Shown one piece after another: positions 43,255-52,712 of a stretch of 64,000 bases of DNA; within the stretch, counting starts at the first letter, position 1; every line of letters starts with the position of its first letter. The notes under the pieces were generated by a model, which was not told the DNA's origin, did not search any database, and worked only from the letters and a program-made list of their open reading frames with translations. Source of the stretch: Thermothelomyces thermophilus ATCC 42464 (lineage: Eukaryota; Ascomycota; Sordariomycetes; Sordariales; Chaetomiaceae); assembly GCF_000226095.1 (NCBI RefSeq), contig NC_016472.1:4774001-4838000 (forward strand), in the 5' to 3' direction. The translations under genes were made by a program, and so were the position numbers.

Positions 43255-46118
43255 TCACCAGTGGCGGACGCACAGCAGGTACTCGCTCATAGCCGTCAAC
43301 AGGTTCCACACATCTTTCCGCTTCATGTCCTCCTGCAGTGCGATCCGCTCCAGCGCTGACCGCCCGTTGAAGTACTTGCACATCACAGGCCACGCGTTAG
43401 CCACCCGCTCGTCCCAGTCTCCCGTGTCCCGAATGCTGCTGCTAGTAGTGGCGGCGGCGCTACTAGGAGGCATTCCAAACCGGTTCGTTCCCCTGGCGCC
43501 AGGTGCCGTCGTCGCCGCTGCGTCCCTTCCTCCCTTATCCTCTTTTCCCTTCAGCGCGGGATCCCTTTCCCAATTCCTATCATCATGGCTCCTATCGCTC
43601 CCGCCTTGGCGAAGCCCGGCGTCCCCGAACGCGCCATCGCTCTTCCCCACCCCCCGGTTCTTCCGGGCCTTGTCCCGGAACCGGCGCTCGATCGCGCTGA
43701 GATACAGACTCTCCTTGCCCGTCGCTTTCTTGGCGTCGAGAATGATATGGGGAGTTATGCCCTCAAGGTGGGGAGCGTGGTTGACGCTGGGGTGCTCTGT
43801 GGCCTGCGGGACCGCTTTTCGCGCGTGGGCGGTGGCGCGCTCGGCTAGCTGGCGCGCGGTGCGGTCGGCAAGGCGGGCGAGGCGGGCTTTCTCGGCGGCT
43901 TGCTCTGCTGGGGTTGGTTCGTTGTTGCCGTTGTCGTCGTGTTGGTGGTCGCGGTCGTGACGGTAGTCGTTGTCATTGTCATCGTGGGGGGGAGGAGGTG
44001 GTGGTGGTGTTGGTGGTGGCGGGGATGGTGAGTGGCTACTGGTGACCGCGTTGGTTCGCGTGTAGGCCGGAGAGACGGGCGTTGACGCGGTGGGGATGAG
44101 GGAGGATTGGGAGTGAGACAGGCTGGCCGTGGTGGAACGGGTAGGATCTGTGAGGTCGGACAGGAGGGGGAGAAAGCCCGAGGCGGATCCGGCCATGGCT
44201 TGGTCGTCGGGGGCTGTCGCGCCCGGGGAGGGGACTGCGGACATGGTGGCGGCCGTCGTTGTTGTTGTGGTGGTATCGTCGCTCTCAAGGCTGCCTGGTT
44301 CGCGGCCCATGGCCTGCGCGCGCTTCGCGCGAGCAATCTCTTCGGCTTCCAAGGCGTACTCGACCTCGTAGATGATCTCGGGCCAGACGACGACGTAAGC
44401 AAAGGTGCACAACTGGGTAACCCAGCCCCCGCGCATCAACCAGGCCAGCATGGCCATATACACCGGGCGGTGGGCTTTGCTGGGGCAGTGTAGCTTATAA
44501 GGCCGTGGCGCGACGCTAAGTTCAGCGAGGAAATTCGGGAGGCTCGGGGAGAGAGGGAACTGGCGAGCCCATTGGGCGGCTGCTTGTGGCAGCTTGCGCA
44601 AGTCGCAGTTAGGGCTGACGATGTACATATCGCGAGCATGTAGCGGTGGGATGGCGATGGCACGCCGCCAGAAAATAAAGTGCTGGGCGAACTTGCGCAC
44701 CTGGTTGGGCGTGAGAATGTTGCTGGATTGTTGGCAGACCTGGTAGAAGCTGCGTGCATGTTAGACACCGGGATATCAGGTGCGGGAGAGGTCGTAGCTA
44801 CTCACGATAGCGTTGGCTTGCAGTGGCGCACAAACTCGATCATCGCGAGCGTGGTCTCGTCCGGGTCCGTCTGCAACTCCGCTATCACCCTCTTCTCGTC
44901 CATCATGAGCAGCAGGGCAAAGTTCTTGTCCAGGAAGCCCGGCGTCTCAGCCGCCTCCTCGGCCATCAGTGAGTTTGCAGTCGTGAGCCAGAGGCCCCTC
45001 TGACTGTCATGGCCCTCGGGGGGCAGATCGGACACGTGGAACGGGACCGGAATCTGGACCGAGTGCGTCACGGTGCCCTCGGCCGTGTCCAGCTGCAGGG
45101 CGGCAATTCTGTTCTGAGAGACCGCCTCGTAGAGGTCCTGCATCGATGCTGCTAGCGACGAGGTAGACAGTATCTCTCCCCACAGCGAGCTCATCTTCCG
45201 CTCTGCCGGAACAGTTAGCTAGGCAGACAGAGATGCAAAAAAAAAATAAAAAAATAAAAAAAAATAATGAGGCAACTTGCTGTCTTCGCGGCCCTTCTCT
45301 TTGAGGGCGAGGATCTTCTTGGACTCTTTCCACACAAAGTCGCTCCGCTGCTGGCAGTACTTGTAGGCCTTGTTGATCTTCTTGATGATGTGCGTAAACA
45401 TGATGTCGATCAAGGGCTTGGCCTCGTGCTTTTTTGGGTTGAGGAAGAAGACCAGGTTGAACATGGTCATGGAGCTCTTCTTGTCCTCGGCCTCCTCTGT
45501 CGGCCGGGCCGGGGGCTTGGGTGGATCTTTTGCCTCGGTCTTCTCAGCGTCACTCGGGTACCGCTCGCCAGCGTCGGGCGGGAGCTGGTCCTCGTCTTCA
45601 TTCCTGACGGTCTCGGGGTCCCGGTGTGGCTGCCGTTGCTTCGGGGGCTTCTTGTCCTTCTTCTTCCTCCACACGCCGTTCTCGGGCACCTGGATCGGGC
45701 ACGAGACGCAGTAGATGGGGTCCAGAGAGACCTGGAAGAGGCGCTTGTGGTACGCCCGGGCCGGTGTCAGAATGTTCTCCAGGTCCTTGGTGGGGAAGCC
45801 GGCAACGTGCTCCCAGGGCACAATCTGCGTGCCGCTTTCGGTGATGAGGTGGTCATCGTGGTTCCACTGAGCGAGCTCGGCAGCAAGCGCGGCGGATGAA
45901 GAGCCCATCTCGAAGTGTGGCTCGAGCGAGGGGCGGCCGGGGATGATGTCGTCGTCCTCGTCGACATCGTCGGCGGCGTCGGCATCCCTCTTTGAAGCCT
46001 CCGAGGGCGAGATGCGAGGAGGGTAGTGGAAGACGAATCGGGGGCCATCGCGAGAACGGTTGATGACGAGGGCGACACCGAGAAAGTTGTCCTTGTTGGG
46101 AAGGACCGGGAGCGCCAT
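43255..46118 (-). CDS. npr3: Nitrogen permease regulator 3 (GATOR1/SEACIT subunit)
   Basis: Partner of Npr2 and Iml1 in the vacuolar-membrane complex that restrains TORC1 when amino acids are short. Exons 46118-45281, 45202-44806 and 44749-43255 give 909 codons. The start MALPVLPNKDNFLGVALVIN is the family N-terminus, with FVFHYPP soon after. Conserved: FNLVFFLNPKKHEAKPLIDI, SSLAASMQDLYEAVSQNRIA, TPGFLDKNFALLLMMD. The C-terminal part has HARDMYIVSPNCDL and ends in a helical region after a low-complexity Pro/Asp/His tract (about nt 43930-44060). Intron 1 (45280-45203, 78 nt) uses a GC donor (A/GCAAGT) with branch GCTAAC and acceptor GGCAG; splicing rebuilds REDKRKMSSLWGEIL. Intron 2 (44805-44750, 56 nt) is standard GT-AG and rebuilds KPTLSFYQVCQQ. 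Convergent with the bHLH gene, divergent from ethanolamine kinase. Confidence 0.95.
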
Positions 46119-47251
46119 GGCCGCCAAGAAGCGACACCAGGAACGATTCCGCGACGCGGTCTTGGCGGAGGTGCGTGCAAGTGTATTGTCGGCCGACGAG
46201 GACGACGCCGGTCCTCTACCTCTCCCAATCCGGTCGTCTTAGAGCGTGCGCACGCTCTGGCAACCATGCAGGTAGGTTAGGTAATTGAGAGAGCACCGTG
46301 CAGTGTGCTGCGTGGGGGGCGCCGGCAGCTAAGTTAGCCCTACGCTAATCCGTACTTCCATCCATGTAGTGCAATACAAGAACGCATGGATCTGATTGTG
46401 TGTACAATCGGTTGTCTGTGTCGCGACGAAGGTTGTGAAGTAGGCAGGTAGAAGTAGGTATCAGTAGGTTAGTGTTTCCTGATGACGGATTACTCCACAA
46501 TGTATCCGCATGTAATCCGACTACTACACACAAATAAGGTAGTAGGGATCCGCTGATTCCTTCACTGTGCCGAGGCCTGAAGCAGTAAAGCGCAGCCGGT
46601 TAGTTAGCGGCTCCGCTGGAGCGGGACACCTCCCGTGGGGTTGGCCAGGGGCGGGGCGAGTTGGAAGTGGAGCTTCAGTAACTTGACGTTCTGAACAGCG
46701 CTCGGGCCCATTCACATGAGATGAAACCGTGGCCGCCACTCAAACGTAAGAGTGGGCTCCCGTCCAGATCCCTCTTCGAAAGGTACGGAAGGGCAACTGA
46801 TCGTGTGAGCCAGGAGACACGAAAGCAAGCACTTGCTCGGTCAGTTGCTGCCGTCCTTGTACGCGCGGCATTGCCCCCTCTTCAATCCCGCTCTATATTT
46901 GATTCTTATTTCTGTTTTTGTATATCTCTGCCCACCCCTTTTTCTCTCATTTTAATTGCTTATTCGCTTGCTGCCCCTCCAGTCTATCCCCCCATCCATG
47001 TGCGCTCAAATCTGCTCCACCGCCTTCCTTGTTCAGCCGTTGCGCTGAACTCAGATTCTAATTTAATAAACGAGTTGTTCGCAATTCGTAGCTCCTCCGA
47101 GATTTTCCCTCAAATCTTGTTACCTGTTCGCTTCACGTCTCAGTGTTGTAGGATACCTCTTTCCCGCAATCCAGAACTCCGGAGTCGAGCTCTTGCCCGC
47201 CTTCTTGTTCCTCCCCACCGCGCACACACCACTACCCCACCTCCCGCTGCC
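46119..47251. promoter_or_regulatory. Shared divergent region between NPR3 and ethanolamine kinase
   Basis: 1.13 kb separates the two start codons. The right half is pyrimidine-rich and T-rich (46890-47000), like a leader. From 46721 a plus-strand frame with its own ATG stays open into the kinase gene; see rejected items. Confidence 0.45.
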
Positions 47252-48635
47252 ATGACTGTCGGCCGTGAGAATGCGGCGCGCAGCAATGGCGGGTCGGACG
47301 CGGACGGTCTCCAGATTCGCTTTATTCCCCTATCCTACGACAGCGCAAACTCGAGAGAGTCGGCGCTTCGGCTCGTGCTGTCGATCCGCCCGGACTGGGG
47401 CTCGCCCGACTCCAATGTTGAGTTTGTGCGCTTCACCGACGGCATCACAAACACACTGCTGAAGGCGGTCAACAAGCGACCCGGGCTCTCCAAGAACGAT
47501 GTCGACAAGGAGGCCATTCTGCTGCGGGCTTACGGCCACGGTACCGACCTGATCATCGATCGGCATCGCGAGACGCAGAACCACGAGCTGCTCATGAGAC
47601 ACGGCCTCGCTCCGGAGCTGCTTGCGCGCTTCGAGAACGGCATGATGTACCGCTTCATCCAGGGCGCGGTTACCCACCCCGAGGATCTGCGCAAGCCCGA
47701 CATCTACAAGGCCGTCGCTCGACGCTTGGCCGAGTGGCATGCTGTCGTCCCTTGCATATCCGCCAAAACCGGGCACAGCCGCAAGAATTCGAAGGCCGAC
47801 GGCGCCGCGGCCTCCGCGTTGGATGGCGGCCTTGGCGATGCCGAATTCCAGCAGGCCCTCGACAACGTCGCGCCCGGCAAGCCGCCGCCGAATGTCTGGA
47901 CCGTCATGCAGAAATGGATCTTTGCCCTCCCCACCGAAACCGAGGCACAGAGGGCCCGGCAGGCCGAGCTACAACAGGAGCTGAAGAAGCTCGTTTCTGA
48001 GCTGAGCCAGCGGCCGGGCCTGGGTGTCAACGGGGTAGGTTGCTTCTGCCGGCTCGCGCCGACTCCCCAACACAACATGCTAACTCCCAAGGCAGCTCGT
48101 CTTTGCCCATTGCGATCTTCTCAGCGGAAACGTCATCGTGCTGCCAAACTCCCAGCTCTCCAACGGCGACAAATCCCCCACGCCTGTAGTCGCCTTCATC
48201 GATTACGAATATGCAACCCCCTCGCCCGCCGCCTTCGACCTCGCGAACCACTTCGCGGAGTGGGGCGGTTTTGACTGCGACTACAGCGTCCTGCCGACGC
48301 GGGCACAGCGACACGAGTTTATTGAGGAGTACATCAACACATACTTTACATTCCTCGAAAAGAAGAGCCCCGGAGCCGCTGCCACTTTCGACAAGGAGGC
48401 TGAGATCGAGCAGCTCCATCAGGAGGTCGACCATTTCCGAGGTGTTCCTGGCTTCTACTGGGGCATTTGGGCTCTGATTCAAGCTACTATCTCTGAGATC
48501 GATTTTGATTATGCCTCCTACGCTGAGACGAGGTTAGGAGAGTATTATGCCTGGCGGGCCGAGGTCACTGGGGAGCGGCGAAGATCGGGAAAGGAGATGC
48601 CGCTGCGGGAGAAGCGATGGGCCCAGGAGGAGTAA
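47252..48635 (+). CDS. Ethanolamine kinase
   Basis: Phosphorylates ethanolamine with ATP, the first step of the CDP-ethanolamine (Kennedy) route to phosphatidylethanolamine; cytosolic. Exons 47252-48034 and 48096-48635 (440 residues) flank a 61-nt intron (GG/GTAGGT, branch GCTAAC, acceptor GGCAG). Motifs: FVRFTDGITNTLLKAV (nucleotide-binding loop), AYGHGTDLIIDRHRE, the Brenner motif HCDLLSGN with His266, Asp268 and Asn273, and FIDYEYA with metal-binding Asp297. The C-terminal helical part (HFAEWGGFDCDYSVLPT, FYWGIWALIQATISEIDFDY) is the choline/ethanolamine kinase signature. IDYEYA plus the LRAYGHGTDLIIDR segment favours the ethanolamine type over choline kinase. The start MTVGRENAARSNGG at 47252 is chosen because sequence before it is leader-like. 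Confidence 0.94.
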
Positions 48636-49325
48636 ACCGACGACGGCCGTTGCTAAGAAGAAGAAGCGCTCTTCGCGGATAGACACATCTAAACATTCAT
48701 CTCATTTTGATACACAGGGTGACGTTGGGGCGCCTTGGGTTTAGTGCTGCATTCAGATCACGGAGCATAGGTATAGGGGCGATCATTCAACATGGGCTCG
48801 GATACTCTACGCCAAACATAGATATTTGAGCTCCGGTGCCGTCGGGACACGGCAAGCCTTGGAGTTACATGGCGAGAAACCGGCTTAATTAGGGCAAGAG
48901 GGCGGGGACGGTTCGGGGCTAGAAACAAGAAAGAAAGAGCAAAAAAGAAGAGTAAGCATTAAAAAAAAAAACATAAAAACCTCATTTTTTCAGCAGTCTC
49001 CTAGGCAAGGAGATAACGCCGTGAACCCATGCATGGCCTGTTGAAGTGACTGCCCTGCTAGATATATATGCTCCCGACCGGGCGACGCCAGAACCCTTGG
49101 CGGAGGTCGTGAATGTATGTATAATATCGACCCTCGCTTTAAACGTTGAAGTAACCCTCTTCACCAAACCCACAGGACTCGAGAACCCCGCGCCGTTGCG
49201 CAGATGCAGTGTTGAAACAACAACTCCCCTTCTTCCCTTGGGTTTTTGTTCTTCTTTACTCTGAGGCTCCGTGGCATGGTCTATACCGTCTTCAGAACAA
49301 AAGCAGACATTTCTCCGCTCATCCC
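48636..49325. other. Convergent 3' region, no gene seen
   Basis: Between ethanolamine kinase (+) and the glycine-cleavage T gene (-). Contains an A run near 48960-48972. Expected to hold both 3' UTRs. Confidence 0.5.
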
Positions 49326-50792
49326 TTAGGCATTCCCCTTCCAATACTTGGTCGGGACGAATGGCATCTTGGTCACGACGGCCTTCCTGGGTCGCCCGCG
49401 GACTATGACATCCACCTCGGTTCCGGCCTTGTGGAAGCCTTCCTTAACATAACCCATAGCGATGTTCTTGCCCAGGCTCGGGCTGGGGCAACCGCTGGTC
49501 ACGACGCCCAGCTGGATCCGATCATTGCTCCCCTCGGCGCGGCTGACAATCTCGGCGCCCTCCCTGGCCGGCGCGCCCTCGACGATCAGGCCGATCCGGC
49601 GACGGGCCACGCCCGACCCGCCCTTTGCCGGGGACACCAGCTGCTTGGAAATGACCTCGGCGCCGTAGAAGCCGGCGTCGGCCGTGCGCCGCTCCTTTGG
49701 GATGATCCAGCTCAGCCCAGCCTCGACGGGGGTGGTGGACTCGTCCAGATCGTGGCCGTACAGGCACATGCCCGCCTCGAGGCGGAGGCTGTCACGGGCT
49801 CCCAGGCCCGCCAACTGCACCTTGTCGGGCCCGCCGGCCTCCAGCAGCGCCTCGGTGACGGCGATCGCCTCCTCCGCCGGGATCGAGATCTCGAACCCGT
49901 CTTCGCCCGTGTACCCGCCGCGGCTGACCAGCACCGGGCTGCTGACCTTGCCCCCGGCCAGCCTGATCTTGGCGAAAAACGACTGCCCGAACAGCACCTG
50001 CGTCAGGTCCAACCCCCCGGCCTCGAGCACCCCGGCCAGGATCCCGGCCGCGTCGGGCCCCTGCAGGGCGATCAGGCCGCCCAACCCCCACCGCTCCTCC
50101 TTGACCTCCCATCCGTCCGCCGCCGGGCTGCTGCGGTTCCACTTGTCCGCCTCCCTGGCGAGGTAGGCGTCGTCCTTGTCGCGGCACGCCGCGTTGGTGA
50201 CCACGTAGAAGCGGTCGCCGGGCAGCCGGGTGATGACGCAGTCGTCCACGATGCCGCCGCTGCCGTCGTCCCGGAGCAGGCAGGAGAGCGTGCTGCGGTG
50301 CACGGGCAGCGCCTCGAGCCCGGAGGGCGTGACGCGCTGCAGGAAGCGGGCGGCCCCCGGGCCCGAGAAGACGCGCTGCACCATGTGCGAGACGTCAAAG
50401 AGCGAGGCGTGGGCGCGCGTGAAGAGGTGCGACTCCCTGACGCCGAGCGCGTCGTACTGGACCGGCATCTGGAAGCCGCCAAAGGGGACCATCTTGGCCT
50501 TGTGAGCGAGGTGGAGGGAGTGGAGAGGGGTTGTGCGGAGCGGTTCGGTTGTTGATGTTGATGATGATGATGATGATGATGACGATGAGGAGGCGGATGA
50601 CCCATAACGGCGGCTCTGGGTGAGCTGACAAGGATGGCTTCTGAGAGCCGGCCGGTATGGTACTCTGGGAAGCGGAGTCGAATCTGCTACGGCGCAGACG
50701 GTGAACCGCCTAGCGCTCGCGGCGGTGCGCGAGGGGATCCGGCAAGCACCGCGGAGGGTCCCGGCGAGCGCGGTTGATCTTGTGCTTTGCAT
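49326..50792 (-). CDS. gcv1: Aminomethyltransferase, glycine cleavage T protein, mitochondrial
   Basis: Transfers the methylene group from the lipoyl-bound intermediate on H protein to tetrahydrofolate and releases ammonia, in the mitochondrial glycine decarboxylase complex. Single exon, 488 residues from the ATG at 50792; the frame upstream is open but has no ATG before it. The first roughly 60 residues are Arg/Ser/Ala-rich with almost no acidic residues, a mitochondrial presequence. A poly-Ser run follows just before the mature part begins at TTPLHSLHLAHKAKMVPFGG. GcvT signatures: HASLFDVSHM, GGIVDDCVITRLPGDRFYVV, GYTGEDGFEISIP, LRLEAGMCLYGHDLDE, RRRIGLIVEG, and the C-terminal TSGCPSPSLGKNIAMGYV. 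Lies tail-to-tail with ethanolamine kinase. Confidence 0.96.
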   Translation of the reverse strand: MQSTRSTALAGTLRGACRIPSRTAASARRFTVCAVADSTPLPRVPYRPALRSHPCQLTQSRRYGSSASSSSSSSSSSSTSTTEPLRTTPLHSLHLAHKAKMVPFGGFQMPVQYDALGVRESHLFTRAHASLFDVSHMVQRVFSGPGAARFLQRVTPSGLEALPVHRSTLSCLLRDDGSGGIVDDCVITRLPGDRFYVVTNAACRDKDDAYLAREADKWNRSSPAADGWEVKEERWGLGGLIALQGPDAAGILAGVLEAGGLDLTQVLFGQSFFAKIRLAGGKVSSPVLVSRGGYTGEDGFEISIPAEEAIAVTEALLEAGGPDKVQLAGLGARDSLRLEAGMCLYGHDLDESTTPVEAGLSWIIPKERRTADAGFYGAEVISKQLVSPAKGGSGVARRRIGLIVEGAPAREGAEIVSRAEGSNDRIQLGVVTSGCPSPSLGKNIAMGYVKEGFHKAGTEVDVIVRGRPRKAVVTKMPFVPTKYWKGNA

Positions 50793-51208
50793 TGTGTCTC
50801 TTAGGACGTTCAATTGCTCCGTCGGGAAAGGGACGGGCGAAAAAAAAAATGGGGGGGAAGACCCGGGATTCTTATCCTCCAGAAAATGGGAGCGACGAGG
50901 ATGATGATGGATGGTGAATGATCCAAGGGGAGCCGACACCGCCGAGTTAGATAAGGTTATTGGCCGGTAATGCGCACCAAAAAGGTCCCAATTGCGGTGT
51001 CCTCTCTGGTAAGTTGTGCCGTTCCATAGCCGACGTTGGCCGAAGCCCGCGATCGGTCCCCCGACTTGGCATTGGTGGAGCCCCCGTAACCTCCCTGGGC
51101 CCTGAACAGAACGGTGGAGCCAGCGTTCTCGAGTGGTACTGTAGTGTACACTACTTGCTAGATTTTTGTATGTATTTCGACCTTGACAGACTTACACATA
51201 TCGTAATG
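50793..51208. promoter_or_regulatory. Upstream region of the glycine-cleavage T gene
   Basis: About 400 bp up to the TA target site of the AT-rich transposon. Includes a G/A-rich run (about 50839-50860) and a 14-bp perfect palindrome GTAGTGTACACTAC at 51141-51154. Confidence 0.4.
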
Positions 51209-51210
51209 TA

Positions 51211-52533
51211 CAGTGGGGTCAGAAAAGTGTTTGCCCACCCACTTTTTCCACCCTCCAACTTCAAAGACATATAGAATACACAAAACAGGGCCAAACTACT
51301 ACCAAATTAATATTATAACTATAGCTATTTTAATACTTAATTAGGCCACCTTATAATTAAGCTAAAAGATCTATCCTTTTCCCTATACCTATAGTCAAAT
51401 TGACTGGGAATTTAATAGATATTTAGCTCTAGACTTCCTATAATATTATAGCTATCTAAGCTACTATTTTAATCCGATACCGCCTTTTAGAGATTTTTAC
51501 CTTTATCTAATACTAGATATTTTTAATTAGACTAAGGTCTAGGCTCTATAATAGCTACTAGAGTAGCTAAACCTTAATAGCTCTCTTTAATAGTTAAATA
51601 AACCCTTTATAGTAATATATTACCTTATCCTTTTATAATTATATTTTAAAGCTATATATTAACCTTATCTCATTATAAAAAGGAAAGAAGTATGATATAA
51701 AGATCTAATTAGTATATTTAAGTTAGTTTAACCAGGTACCCTAAGGTAAGATAATAAGAGATCCCTTATATAGCCTATAAAAATAGCCCTAAATACTAAC
51801 TTTAGTTTAATTACTCTTAAAGGTAGGGAATAGATAATTAGAATAATATTCCTCTTATAAGCTTTATATAATATAGATTATATAGCTCTTCTAGCTAATT
51901 TTAAAGTAAGCCTTATCTAATTAGTAAACTAAGACCTAAAGAGTCTATTTATTCTATTTAGTAAAGAGGAGCCGTTTTTTTATATTAATAACTAAAATAT
52001 ATAGCTTTTTCTATACCTTATAATGACCTTTTCTAGACTTCTTAAAGATAGCTTAAATAGTAAAGTTACTAATCTATTAGCTAGATTTAAAAGGTATTAT
52101 AAATAATTTAAGGATATCTATTTAGTAGATTATTATATATTATAAAAGATGTTAGATAGCTCGATTATCTAACTTAGATAGTCTTCTAGATCTAGGCTTT
52201 AATTAGAATAGCTTATTAGCTCTATTAGTAAGGTTATATTTAACTTTCAAGATAGTATAATTAATAGTCTATTTTAATAAGCTAGTATAGGCTATAATAG
52301 TATCTCCTTTTAATCTAGCTAAATAGAGGCTATAAATTAGGGATCTCTAGGCTTCTATAAGTTCCCTATAAGTAGTCTTTAGTCTAGGAGCCATCTTATT
52401 GTATTAAAGAGGAGGTTAAAGATAGAAAAGTCGGTGTAACTGTCGTTAAAGTTAAAGAGGGGGTAGTTGGTTGACCCGATTTGGAAGTCGCTTACCAGGG
52501 TTGAAGTGGGCAAACACTTTTCTGACCCTACTA
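51211..52533. mobile_element. RIP-degraded Tc1/mariner-type DNA transposon with terminal inverted repeats
   Basis: A 1,323-bp block bounded by 28-bp inverted repeats (51211-51238 and 52506-52533) that share the core GGGTCAGAAAAGTGTTTGCC. Both ends are flanked by TA (51209-51210, 52534-52535), the target duplication of Tc1/mariner elements. The ends differ as CAGTGGGGTC versus TAGTAGGGTC, i.e. C-to-T type changes. The interior is extremely A/T-rich, full of TA, with CA and TG dinucleotides nearly absent, the pattern expected from heavy RIP. No transposase frame survives, so the strand of the lost gene is unknown. The last roughly 90 bp before the right repeat keep normal composition. Length fits a Tc1-like element with one transposase gene. 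Confidence 0.9.
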
Positions 52534-52712
52534 TACAGTACATATATTAGGTATATACTCTGATATACATACTATGCTTGTAGTATAGCGTTTACAGATG
52601 GCATATATGCCTCAAAACGACAAGAGACTTGTGTGGAAACCCTGGGATGGCAAAAAAAAAAAAAAAAAGAAAAAAAAAAAGAAAATGGGTATCAACTCTG
52701 TATTGGCCGTCT
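52534..52712. other. Short 3' flank of PRP16
   Basis: AT-rich stretch after the transposon, then two A runs (about 52652-52681) at what should be the PRP16 3' UTR. Confidence 0.45.

Noticed and set aside
46721-47251. 177-codon in-frame ATG extension upstream of ethanolamine kinase
   Set aside because: Sequence is T/C-rich leader-like, encodes no recognisable segment, and the family N-terminus begins at 47252.
49209-50555. 448-codon plus-strand open frame opposite the glycine-cleavage T gene
   Set aside because: Shadow of a GC-rich coding strand; the minus strand carries all GcvT motifs.
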